From Nautilus pompilius (Eukaryota > Mollusca > Cephalopoda > Nautilida > Nautilidae), in assembly GCA_018389105.1 (NCBI GenBank), contig JACATO010002136.1, forward strand, positions 682,001 to 746,000: DNA of 64,000 nt, read 5' to 3'. Each line of letters starts with the position of its first letter. The stretch's first letter is position 1. The notes beneath the pieces were generated by a model that saw only the letters and a list, made by a program, of their open reading frames with translations, searched no databases and was not told the DNA's origin. Position numbers and translations under genes: made by a program. Of the stretch, positions 41,440 to 53,551 are shown piece after piece.

Positions 41440-42420
41440 TTGTTATGTTGACCTGGCTAATAAATTCCCTATTGGGCTTTTTTTCTCATCTACTTTGCAG
41501 TGCGTTCTGGAGATATGACCTCAGTGTTTGTTGATAAAGGCTTCAAGTCAACAGTAAATGATAGTTTGATAGTCATGACACTGGGTGGGATAAAAGGAAC
41601 CTGGCTTAGCATATTCTCTACCACTACCCCCATAACATCTCTACCAAAAAGAGAGAAGGAATTTAGCTGGTAATGGGGGGAGTCAGTCTACAGAAAGTTT
41701 TGTTATCAGTCTAAACTTTGTATGACTTCATCTTAATGGTTTCATGGTATGACATGTTCATGGACTGCTGAACAAAGTGAATTGTTGTCCCTCATCCAGG
41801 CCAATAGTTTCATGTCATGATTCCCTTGTTCCACTGATTCCTGGCTTTGAGAATGGCGACCAACTTTCTAGAGACTAGCCATTTCTCTGATTACATGGGC
41901 TGTAAACTTGTCCATTGTCTGGCTATAATATGTGGTGCACTGATGTTGAGAAAGATCAGAAACAGTTTATGAACCATCTTTGTTGCCATCTTGGGTTGAA
42001 GTGGATGAATCATGTGGAACATTATCAGGTACTCCATAAAGTGTAGGATAAAATGGTAATAGTCATCTTTCATTGTTTGCTTATTCACCAGATCTACCTG
42101 GCCACACTTAGAGGTCCTCTATAGAGTAATACGGTGCTGTTTTTTTTATAGATTTCTTTGCATACTTTTAACATCAAGAGATGAACTTCCAGACAAGGGA
42201 CTGTGGGATGTTGGTTTATTGCTCCTAAATCTTGTGTGTGTGTGTGTGTGTGGGGGGGGGGGGGGTTCTTCCCTCCCATAATCATAATCAGTTTCCACAT
42301 GCAGCATCTGGATGATATTCAGCATCCTTTCTTTGGTTATCATCTGCTTGTTCTTGGTTACTTTTTGAACACCAAGAAATTTTAATAAGCTTTCAGAATG
42401 TGGTAATCTTCCATTTGAAG
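41440..42420 (-). pseudogene. KRBA2-like (Ginger-type) integrase relic
   Basis: Minus-strand frames in order: ITKERMLNIIQ (N-terminal segment), a degraded zinc-binding region, GQVDLVNKQTMKDDYYHFIL with HPLQPKMATKMVHKLF (start of the rve integrase core), and APHI followed after a shift by DNGQVYS, the catalytic Asp region. Next is IHFVQQSMNMSYHETIKMK, matching the family IHFVQFxKNxSYHxTI segment. Stops, shifts and a (TG)n/G-run insertion break the frame. The relatives I know are the KRBA2-type integrases derived from Ginger2 transposons. No termini were found. Confidence 0.72.
42233..42265 (+). repeat. (TG)n followed by a G-run
   Basis: Ten TG units run directly into about 14 G, inside the integrase relic. 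Confidence 0.95.
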
Positions 42421-43899
42421 ATTTTTGTCAGTTTTTTCAAGGAAATTAATAGCATGTTGTTCGTAAGTAGAACTTCACTTTCTATAATTAGAATATTTTG
42501 TGTAACTACTCACTGAAAAGTGACATAATGCAACAAAGTACTGTTATTATGGAAAGGAATAGAAAATTGTATTATAACATTTCTTTATTTTCTAGTATGA
42601 TACAGCATAATGATATGAAAAAAGCATTATTGTAAAACATATGATGCTTTATCACTATTTTACAATGAAAATGTTACTGTGTTCTAGGCTCACATGTTTA
42701 ATGCCAATCTCTAGTATATGGATGTTTTCTGCATATTACTACCTTGTGTTATTTACACAACACCAGATATGTGTTATTTTCTGTTACTCAGTTGCACAAA
42801 GCCTGGCCATTTTGGCAATGCTGTGATCATGATTTATTAGCTTTAACTCCAGGCTCATAATAGGCAAAGTATGTAACTCGGTTGCATTGGCTGAAGATAT
42901 TGCACCACTGCAGCTGCATGGCGAAGTCTAGTATTTCCTATAAATATTCATTTTGTGTGCTTATTTTATCTGATAAGTGATAAAGTGCTAACAAATTGAA
43001 ATCCTGAACCAATCTCCTCCTATATAGATGTATGTGTGTGTGCATATAAGTATTCATGCATACTGAGAAAATTATTTAGGGTTGCATGGTAATATACTAC
43101 TACTAAAAATTTGCATCAAATGATTACCAACAAACTATGTATGTTACATGTAATACTAGTACAATATATTTTTGGTCTCTAACCATAACACCTTTTTGGA
43201 AACCTCACCCACATTGACTAAATTTCTTCTAGTGGCTTACAGTTAGAGATGCATATATATAGGGCTTCCTGATTTTTCACACAAATGTCAATCTGCTACA
43301 TGCTGTCATTATGGCATTTAAGAATTGCTTCATCACCAAATTGATCATTTTAAAATACTGGTTGGTACAGAATGACACAACAGAAACAACAATTAAAGGC
43401 CACAGAACTTAGCATAAAAATTGGTATGTTGGAAACTGGAGCAGTTCAGTGTCGTGTAGTAGGTGGGCTTAAGTAAGCAAGAGCATCATTTCTAGGGTCT
43501 AGAGTTTGGCTGTGCTGCTAAAAAACATGGTGGGGACTGATTCAAATAAACAACACATTGCGAAAATCACATTTTGGTCTTTCAAGTAAAAAGCAACTGT
43601 TTTCAGATAGCATTCTAGTTGAAATCTTATTTTCAAAATGTTGTAGGGTCAATGTCTCAACACAATCTACATAATTGGCTTTAGACTAATGGTTTGCAGT
43701 AAAAAGCCTTTATCTGCATTTCATTAACCTTTGGCCATAGTCAGGTATGGAGGAACTTATAGACTATGTACGATGGACTGTGAGGCTAGATACCTATACT
43801 TTTACGATAAGGCCAGATTTTTTCTTAACTTTACAGATCAATGTTAATGTAGTCTTCCAAAAAAGCATCTGTCTACCAATATGTCTGGTAGTGTATGTC

Positions 43900-44650
43900 T
43901 ATGTGCCTTTTGTTTTAATGTAAAAATACATAATGTCGGGTCTTTTCTATTTCAGGCATAGAATCAGTTATGTCCATTGGCAACAGCAAAATAAATGACA
44001 GATTTCCCATAGCATAATGTAACTGATAAGTGTTACACTATACTGAAAACAATTGTGGACTTTTTTTTTTTATGGAGAGAAAAAAATTGTTACAATTTTA
44101 GGCTTGTTTTTATGCAAGGTACCAACAAATGTCAATTTATTTAGTGACATATCCTTGGCTATCTTTCTGTTGAAAAGGTTGCCAATGATGATGTTTCATC
44201 TAGTTTCCTCTAAAAATTCAGCCAAGTTTGCTACAGCCTTTTCCCCCAAATTTTATGTTATAACTGCAGAGAACTTTCTTATGTAGATATCAAAATTCAG
44301 GACAAAATGTTTTAAAATTATGGCAAAAAACCACCAGCTGTTTACCTATTGTCACAATCAAATGAAATAAAGTACTTATGTAGAGAAGCAACAAACATTT
44401 TCCAGATTTCAGTTTACCTTGGCATCTTTGGCAGATACTTTTATCATCAAAATGCATGTCATTTGTAATTCCTTTGAAGTGCTTTAATAAGATAGTTGCT
44501 TTCAAGACTGGTCTATCATGCTCCTCAGAAAATAACTTGTCCAAATTTTTTTCACTAGATCAGTTAACCCCAGCTAGTATACGACCAAAAATTGTTTTGT
44601 TATAATGAATCCCAGCTATTTATTACCAGAGCAGTCTGGACCATACTTAT
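43900..44650 (-). pseudogene. piggyBac transposase relic
   Basis: Minus strand: LDKLFSEEHDRPVLKATILL then KHFKG and MHFDDKSICQRCQGKLKSGK match the piggyBac region (family FRATMSLxRF and RFDDK motifs). About 0.3 kb further on, IAKDMSLNKLTFVGTLHKNK matches the LTLVGTLRKNK motif. The sequence between is frameshifted, and the frame may extend to about 45060 and 43200 in more degraded form. It lies between the two short piggyBac copies A and B but in the opposite orientation. Confidence 0.65.
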
Positions 44651-45984
44651 TGTTACTGTAATGCAAAATTAGATCAAGCATAGATTGTGTGCAAAGAAGT
44701 TGCAAACAGGAGGAAAGGCTATCATCAATGCATGAATCACATGTCTTGATACATTTGGATCAGGGTTCATTGTGTTTCTGGAGATCTTTGAACTGGCACT
44801 TTATTTTCACATCTTATTGTTTCTTGAAAAGTAGATTGGCATCAAAATTTTGAAAGGCATTTTCCCAGTTTCACATAAGCCACTTAATGCAAATGAAAAC
44901 ATGTTGGATAACAATAGTAGTAAACTATGCGCTCTTAGGCCAAAGGAGGAGTCATCATAATCACCGATTAACTCTATTCCAAACTCATTTGCATAAGTTT
45001 CAAAATTTCCTCTTCAGCAAGAGCTTCTCCACAAAACTTGGCTTTTGTGCACTACAGAACAAATGAAACATTTAACATATCATCACATCTATTATACAAA
45101 TAGCATGAGACAAGTTGAGGTGTTTAAACACTGTGCTGTATATGTAATATTTGGAAAATTTATGCTGACCTTTTTTGACCATTTATTATTTCTGCTAAAC
45201 AAAAAAACAAAAACTTCAAATATGATGGCAAAAAATGTAGAAAGATAGACCTCATAACTAGAGAATATATTAAGTAAGAGGATGCAGTGGTTTCACAAAT
45301 TTTTACTAAATTTTATTCACATTTTATCTTTTGTATTGAGCATCTTTTCCATTCTTTGAAGTTCAGTTGATTTTTAGTAACATGTTGCATTTTCTGACCA
45401 CACATTAGTTCTTGGAACTTTTCACATTTTTATAATTTAGATAAGATGAATGAATATATAGCTAGTAGGTGGTAGGAATGACTTTTTCTGATAAAGTTGA
45501 GACTCTGCTACAATTTCATCATTTTATAATTGATCTTGTTAGCTGTTTTTCCAATTCTGTTGGCATTCAGATTACAGAATTTCATGCATTTACCATGACA
45601 TGCAATTAAAAATTTTAGTTTAATTTGTTTAAATTTTACTACCTGTTTTTACATACTATTTCTTATTTCAGTCTTGTCTTTTCTATTGCATGTTAATATT
45701 TTTAGTTTAAAAAAACTAAAATTTCTGATTCTGTTTTGTCATTTTTGTTTATATGCATATTTTTTTGTTATTTTGTTTAGATCTCAGATTCTAACATTTG
45801 TTAGTCTGTTCTCATATACAACTTTATTATGTAATTTTATTGTGTGAAATTAATATAGTTAGAAATATTTTGGTTTTGTGTCATTTGAAAAAATTGCAAA
45901 TTGATGAATATGGAGAATTATTCAAATGTTTAGTCTTAATATGCTTGCTACATTATTATTATTATTCTCCTACTGCCATTTTCC

Positions 45985-46942
45985 CATTTAAGTTGGCCAA
46001 AACAGCCAGGCATTGATGAGTCATTTAATGATCATTTCTGTTTGTATGGATAGTATATATAGAAGGATGCTGCTTTACATTATCATTTTCTTTGGCTATT
46101 TATATAACTTCATTTTCCTGTGAAAATGATTTTACTAGTGAAGAGTTACTGGTGTGAACCACATGCATTTCCAAGTTTGTTTATTTACTTGACATGTGAT
46201 GGAATCCAACAGTTAATCCTTTTCTCCTGGTGATGCAGAGGTCTTGAGTATTCATATTATCAGATCTCTCATTTAACTGGTTTGACAGCAATGGACAGAT
46301 ATTGAGTGTGGACAGAAAAGCCTCAGGGTAGTCAGTGAAGTTTTTCTGCAGATAATTAGCAACATACCACTGTTTTGACAGTATATCATCCTGAAAACTG
46401 ATGCTGCAAGGTCAATGGATTTATTCTATGTGCTGACATCAAAAGATTTCTACCACATGGCTGAGGAGTCTAACTGCTGCGCCATACAAATCCAGAGGCA
46501 GACAGGCCAGACTGACAACACCTAGATAGACACCAAGTAGAAGATGAAAGTGTTTATAGTGGAAAACAACTATAATTCTGCACTGCCCATTGAGAATTAT
46601 TGGAATGAGGACAACAGACTTAGCATCAGAAGTAATGATAGTGAGAAGATTCAAGAAACCGAATTATTATTGGTTCTTCTGTGACAACAATCTGATGATT
46701 TTACTCTACATTTTTTTTTTACTTTTTACACTTTAAATTAAATTTTTCTTTTATTTTCTTAACATTTTTTCTTTTCACTTGGATTACTGAACTGTGTGCT
46801 AATTGAGTCATTCCATGACTTTTTAATGCTGTTTTTTTTTAAAATTCTAATCAGGTAGGTAGGTACATTTTGTACAGTCATCTTGGAAATTGTCTCAATG
46901 CTTGTACATTAAAATATTGCATTTCCTGAACAGGAAAGGGTT
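45985..46942 (+). mobile_element. piggyBac-derived deletion copy B
   Basis: Same structure as copy A, with the recognisable frame EMKVF-like, IENYWNEDNRL and SEVMIVRRFKK. It retains a right terminus, CAGGAAAGGG followed by TTTTAA, suggesting a TTAA target. The 3' 0.3 kb matches copy A at about 97% by eye; the 5' 0.3 kb is clearly more diverged. Confidence 0.55.
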
Positions 46943-47599
46943 TTAATTAATTCTATAATTCACTGATTCCTGATTTTTCTGGTTTTTACTTTTTTTTGGT
47001 AATTATTGGGAAATAGCATATTGTAATCTTTTATTGAATATGCTTATCTTATTTTTATAGATAGATGCAACTACTGAACATAACTGTTAAATGGTCTATC
47101 TAATTGATTGTGGTTTCTGTAAAATGTCATTATAACATGATTAAAATTAAATATTGAATCTTTAAGTAAATTTTATTTTTTAAAATATGCTGCAAGAAAA
47201 TAAAAGCTTAATGATACTTTAAGGTATAATTTGAATAAAGTATAATTCATTTACAGAATTGTGGAGTACAGATTTAATAAGTTTGATCTTATTTATTGAA
47301 GTATGCTGCTTATAACAACATGGCATCTTAGACTGGAATTTGTTTTGAATGATAGCTCATTGTGAAAATTATATTTTGAATGTTTTGTTTTATACATTCA
47401 TTTTTTAAAATCTGAATCTTTATTTTACAGTATATCAAATAAAGATTATAATTAGTTTCTTTTGTAACAAATATAGTCATAGTTTTGTACATTTGTTTAT
47501 ATGTGATGTTTAATTGTTTTTATTTGATGATATACTTTACATAAATAGTGAAATGGGCCTGAGCTAAGGTAAATATGTAAATTAGGTTTACTGTGATCC

Positions 47600-49800
47600 C
47601 TTGCAACATTGAGAGACTTGGACAAACACATTTGCAGTCACTTTTAATGAGGTAAGGCTAAGATAGTAACGGTATTCAAAAGAGGCATGATAGTTGGTGC
47701 AATTGTAGCATGTCACAGTAGCAAAACATTGGTCATTCTAGTTAATTAGCAATGGCAAAAGGTGGGGAAAAGTCTACTGCAGGTGGGAATTGTGGCCAAA
47801 AAAACATAATGACAGAAAGAGAAAAAAGTTGGATTTTATTATTTTCCCACCACCAAGCAATAGATATTCAGTGTAAGGTATTCCATGTCCATCGACAGCT
47901 GTATCTTGCAAAGAATGTAACAAATGAACTATGGCAGTAGGAGACCATTTGCCTAAATTCCTGATTATATACAAACATGAAAAGATGGCTAGTGTGGTGT
48001 AGGAAGTGTACATTGGACTAAGGAGAACTGGTAAAAATTGATATGGTTTAACGAGTTATACTTCACCTTTCTTTTTCCCCACTGATGGAAGGAGACAAAA
48101 ATCTCTCAAACCCTCTTGTGTGGTCCTATATCTATCTAGGCCTCTGGTGATTGATCATTTGGAACAATGTTCTGGTGTCATTCCCTGGGCACCATGGTCT
48201 CTTTAGAAGATAGAATGAATGCCAAAAGTGTATGCCATTATTTTTTCTGATCAAATGAATCCAATGTCGTGTGTTTACCTTGATGAAGATGGCTGTGCTC
48301 ATCCACCAGGGTCTAGGACAATTTGCTATGGCCGATTCACCAAAGGTATGGTGTGCCAGTGCTTAGCAACACTTTTGGAATCACTTAAAAATAGTGTAAA
48401 TATATTTGAATTTAAACAAAATTAATTTTACAATAATTTAATATAGTAAAACTAAGTCACAAATGTTCCTCTATACTTTGATTGTTTGCTAATCTTCAAA
48501 GATTTGTTATAATGTCCCTGCTATTATAATCTGTAGTAATTTTGAGCATATGCTCATCTGCATCATGATACTTGTTTTCCATTTCTGAGATGGGCTATGA
48601 CCTGCCACTAATTGTTCATAATATATATTGCATCCACGGTGCACTTTACAGAGGCCATCTATGACTTTCTATATTGTTGGGTGTATCATTCCCAATTTGA
48701 CCAGTATCCTTTTCCTGACTTTGTTGAGGTCCCTGTTGTACAATGACCACATTTCTGGGGAAAACATTGCTGGACGTCATCCATTTCCTTGGCCTACATA
48801 ATCTTCCAACCAAGCAAGCAGTGACTGCAGTTCTTCTGCCAAACTGTCTGTGGATTCATCCAAGTCTGATAGGTACAAGTGTGTGTGCAGTGATCATTTT
48901 TGCACTCGATGCAAAAATAGCATGCTGTACCTATGGGACAACTACATTTCACATAAATGCTTTTTTTTCATATTTTCACTAAGATGAAAAAAGCATCTGT
49001 TGAGATGCACATCAGGAAAGGTAACCTTTATTGCAGTGAATGCTGCATTTTCAAAATCTCACAAAACAGTTTCTGGGGAAACTTAGGTTCATCTTGTTTA
49101 ATAACTAAGTCTTTCATATGTATTCCTTTGTAAGTAGACTCTGCTGGCACCCAAAAATCTTAGTGTCCCCCATTGTAAAAGAATGCACAAGTATATCTGA
49201 ATGGTAATGGTGTAAACTGTAAACAATGTACACCTCATTCTCGCTTTATGTAATAATGCAGATTTAATGTGGTCATAATAGGAAACACATCAGGGAAATA
49301 TTGTTGAGAATTTTCTGCCTATAATGTTTGCAGGCACCCATTGTAAAAGTTACTCAAAACTGGCTACTTTTGTTGCTTGCTTAATTTACTCTCCATTATC
49401 CATTGTATGTTGCTCTAAATCCACAAGCTATCACATCCTCTTCAAACAAACTTGTGGCAAATAGTCCCATTCCCCATCCACCATGCTCACATTGTTGTTT
49501 TCAAGATTCAAGAAACACGAAGATTTCAGGCATCTTCCATGGCTAGCAGAATCTTAGGACCTTGATCCAATTGAGCATTTATTTGATGAATTTGAAAGAT
49601 TCATATACCATTATGATCTTTTTGCCTACATCACGCTGTATATTGCATAAAATGTTAATACCTGAATGGGGAAATGTTCTTCAGAGAACTTTCTAACACT
49701 GTGTTGTGGATTCTGTCATGTCATGTCATGTCATGGCTGTTTTTCAGGCAAAGGATGTCCCACCCCATTATTAGATGTAGGTTCTTAAAAATAGAGTGGC
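47600..49800 (+). mobile_element. Tc1-like transposase relic, interrupted
   Basis: Plus-strand pieces occur in the correct order: FKRGMIVGAIVACHSSKT (N-terminal HTH), YGSRRPFA, NELYFTF (first Asp region), GTMFWCHSLGTMVSLEDRMN and SDQMNPMSCVYLDEDG. After a gap of about 1.1 kb come HHAHIVVF, DLDPIEHLFDEFERF (family SPDLNPIEHLWD) and AVFQAKDVPPHY at the C-terminus. All pieces are separated by stops or shifts. The 48400-49480 gap looks like an insertion. Confidence 0.68.
48740..48990 (+). mobile_element. Possible piggyBac C-terminal zinc-finger fragment
   Basis: Within the interruption of the Tc1 relic, the plus strand reads GRHPFPWP, then KCVCSDHFCTRCKNSMLY and HKCF. This is reminiscent of the Cys-rich C-terminus of piggyBac-family transposases. 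Weak and partial. Confidence 0.25.
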
Positions 49801-50695
49801 CAGTCTATGTATAATCAGAAGTTTGCTTTCTAATTTTGTCAGCAGGCATTTTGTGTTGATTATTAATAACATATGGCAACAATGTTACTTGCTACAATGT
49901 ATTACATAAAACTCTATACTTGGAAGATGACTTTTTTTTTTTAAACATTGAACTGACAAGTATATATTTGTTTAATTTTGCTATGTTAATATTACTAGGA
50001 CAAATAATGTAACTTTCCATTTGCCTTTCTTAGGTCAAAATTTACTCATTATTCATTATGTAATAAATCTGTAACAATACAAAAATGCATCTACGATGAT
50101 CTAACAAGTTTTCTTTCAATATTTCTGTGTTAAGAAAACATACCAATAAACAGACATTGTCATTCTTTGGTACATAGTTCTTTCACATTTAAATTAAAGT
50201 GTTGCTAATTTTTTAAAATTAAATACATTTTCTGATTTTTAAATACTTAGCTAAATTTTTTTAAAAAAAGTTATACTGACTGGCTGTTGAATAAATCTCA
50301 TTATTTTGTGTTTTTTGTTGTTGTTTTTTGTCTCACTGAGTCATCATTCTGAAACTGAAGCCCAATAGCATTTCAGTCTCTATTTGAAGGATTTTTTCCT
50401 TATTAGTTTTTAATCAAGCAAGTACCATACCATACTACTGTCATTTGTGCCAACTTTTTTATTTTGTGGTTGTTGGTGAACCTGAATGCTACTAATAGAT
50501 CCTATAGCAAATTATAGTAATCCAACAGATTTATGTGAGCATAGAGATAGAGAAAAATAGTCTTATGTAGGATAGATGCATGACCAATATGTAAAGTAAG
50601 AAATCATTTATATCAGATGGCAGCTTATTTACTCATAGTTTTTAGTAACAAAAATGGTTATCATGTATTATGGAAGGAACACCAAATATCTAGGG

Positions 50696-51701
50696 CAGTG
50701 GTTCCCAACCTTTTTGGACTCATGGACCTTTTTCTAATACTCAAAAGACCTGCGACCCCTGCTACACTTCCATAATTGAAAAAAAAATCAAAGAATAAAT
50801 TTAGCAAAAAAAAAAATCATATAAATAAGAGTTTTATTTGAATATATTGACAGTTTTGAGAGAAATTCACCAGGAAAAAACATTTTACACTCATCCTTCA
50901 ACACATCTTTCTTTCTCAAAATTTAGTGACCTAATGTGATGTTTGTTGTTGCATCTGGGCAGCCAGATTGGAAATTCACAGCCATGTATTTGCCAAAGCC
51001 AACCTCATGTTATCTTCAACATTCAGCCTGTTCCTTGCCTTTGTTTTGATGTGAACAAGAGTTGGAAATCCAGTCTCGCAGAGATAGGTGGAGGCAAATG
51101 GAAGCAGAACTCGGAAGGCAAGCATGGTGACATTGGTCGTGTTGGTGCCAAAGTTTGCCTAAAATCGAGCTGGTTAGTGTGCGTCCGGCCGAAGTCACAG
51201 TCCAGTCCTTGTAGTGTGCTCTGCCCCAGGTGTCGTGGTCCGAGTCTTTCAGCTGCAGGCCCCAATGGCATTAGCAAATGGGAGCGCGGCTCAATTACGT
51301 CAGTTGGTATCAGTTCGAGTTCCAGCCTTTGTCGCCTGCATGTATAGTCTGTGTTTCTATGAGGGTGCCAGAGCAACAGGAAGCCACAGGGGGGGGTGCA
51401 AGTGTGTTACAGCAAAGACCTGCGATGCAACTGTGCCTGCCTGCCTTGGGAGAAAAGCTTTACATCTTCGGTGCTTGGCCTCCCATCGGTGATAACGGCG
51501 TATTGGATACAGGGTAATTTTTGTATACTTTTTTCTGGAAAAAAGTGCCTCTTATAAGCTGGCAAATATAGTACATATAAACAAAACAAATACATACTCA
51601 TGAACAGTTTCTTGACTCAGTCATACAACAAAAATTGAAACTTCCAGGGTTCAGCAATTCCCCCAGAAAACACTTCATGACCCCCTGATTGGGAACCAAT
51701 G
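50696..51701. mobile_element. Non-autonomous hAT element, 1006 bp, 8-bp TSD
   Basis: The ends CAGTGGTTCCCAACCTTTTT and, inverted, CATTGGTTCCCAATCAGGGG match over their first 15 bases except for two positions. The 8-bp duplication ATCTAGGG flanks both sides (50688-50695 and 51702-51709). The interior 50950-51520 is unusually rich in GC and CpG for this intron and has open frames on both strands (for example 134 codons plus, 117 codons minus). None resembles a transposase. Confidence 0.85.
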
Positions 51702-52099
51702 ATCTAGGGCTTAGATTTTTTGAAATTTCAAGAAAATTTATGATTTTAATTTTTCCTCTTTTTTACCACAGTATATCAGTATTTTTTTACATAGCAATTA
51801 AAATAAACACATTTTTAGCCTCTTTGCAGTAGATACTTAACAAATAACAGAAAACTGTTTAGCACAAAACATAAACTTAAAAATGAACAAAAACAATAAT
51901 GCCAGAGAACAAAGGTTATATAATGAAATTCAAAATCTGTCCTTAACTTTAGTTCAGAAATCAATCTTTGGTAATGTTTATGCTTGTAAAATTTAATATT
52001 ATATTGTGAGGTGATCTTTTTGATGTACATTTTTTTTCTATGGCTAGCTCATAGTTCATATTTGATAATTTTTATGGTTTAAAAATAAGTTGAAAAAAT

Positions 52100-52860
52100 A
52101 CAGCTTGGATGCCTTTAGAAAGTATGTAAGAGGATGCTTGAAATATGTTTTGTGGAAAAGTCTGCTATTTGGTTTAGGTTTCCCAATATCCATGGGAGAG
52201 CTTTCTTTAACACCATCCTATTTTGAGAGACATAAGTTGCTTGTAGCTGATGATCCTCATGCTGCTATAGTTGCTTTATCAGATTTATATCAGGGCTTTA
52301 GAGTACTCAACAAAGGTGTTAAATGGCTATAGTCCTCTTCCAGACTCATCATACAAGAGGTGCAACACACATTGCCATCCTTTTGAACAATATGGGTATT
52401 GGATCAGTGTGCCTTATTGGTAAAATGGTAGAAGTCTTTAAAATGGCATTGTATTTTCCAGAATTGAGATGTATTTCAGTAAACAACAATCCATGCCAGA
52501 TTGCAGCCCAAACTATCACATTGCTACCTTCATAATTGATCATAGGCTGAAGACATTGGGGGTCAAGAGTCTTTGTTAGGGCTTCTCCGTGCAACTCCCA
52601 GTCATAAATTGATGAAACCTGGATTCATTGGAGAAGATTGCACATTGCCAATACTTAGGGTCTTGCCAGACATATATGATTAAATCTTTGAAAGCATTTT
52701 ATTCCCATTGAACAGAAAGGGGTCTATCTTTTGCTCATTCCTGTTACATAGGTGATGTAAGCAAGAGAAAATTAACAGTGACTGCAAACACTGAATAATG
52801 ACACATTCTTATCATGGTATCATGTTGAAGGCCTCCCACTGTTGGCAACAGGTTCATGAG
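52100..52860 (-). pseudogene. Tc1-like transposase relic
   Basis: On the minus strand, IFSNESRFHQF (family FSDESRF, first Asp changed to Asn) is followed by LDPQCLQPMINYEGSNVIVW and AAIWHGLLF. Then come HLNSGKYNAIL, DPIPILF, and a degraded PWILGNLNQIAD in place of the SPDLNPIE region. Frameshifts are present and TIRs were not found. Confidence 0.65.
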
Positions 52861-53095
52861 AAATCTTAAAATATTTGGCATTTTATTGTTGCCTCTCATT
52901 TCACTTTAACTGGCCCATAAGGATGACCTCAGGTAAACAGAACTATCATGTGACCTGTCTGCATAGTGGATGCTGGTTATCTGTCCACCTGGATCCATTA
53001 AATACAATCATACTTGAGAAATGTACATTTTGTTCAGATACATTCATTTATTTGGTTATTCGGGTGGAATTGATATGGTAGGGAATTTTATATAC

Positions 53096-53118
53096 ATATA
53101 TATATATATATATATATA
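53096..53118 (+). repeat. (AT)n microsatellite
   Basis: An uninterrupted AT dinucleotide run of 23 bp, in a slightly longer AT-rich tract. Confidence 0.9.
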
Positions 53119-53551
53119 AGTTCAGGTTTAATTAAACTGATGCTAAAAACTAATGCATTTATTGTATCAGGTCAGGGAACTTTGTAAAGAATGTAAGTTG
53201 ATGAACTGACAGAAAATAGTTGCACATTATAGCTCATTTCAGTTATGCTTTGTTGTTGACCACGTAAGAAAATTTTCTGGAGTTTTGGTTAATTTGATGG
53301 AAAACTCCAAACCAACTAACAGTAAAAATCTATATGTGAAATCAGTTATTCATATTTATATTTATTTGCTTTTGTTTATTAATCAAATCTTAAGTTAGTT
53401 ATCTGTTTTAGTATTTTAATAATGATAAACTATGTAAAAAAAAACAAAACAAAAAAATTTTGTGTATTATGCAAGGCTTTAAGCACTGCTTTATTAAGAC
53501 TTTAGGCTCAGGCAGATAGATTACTTTTACTATATTTTAAACTGTTAATAA

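Noticed and set aside
46201..46235. TTAATCCTTTTCTCC as the left end of piggyBac copy B
   Set aside because: Homology between copies A and B begins about 0.2 kb further left, so this TTAA is not the shared terminus.
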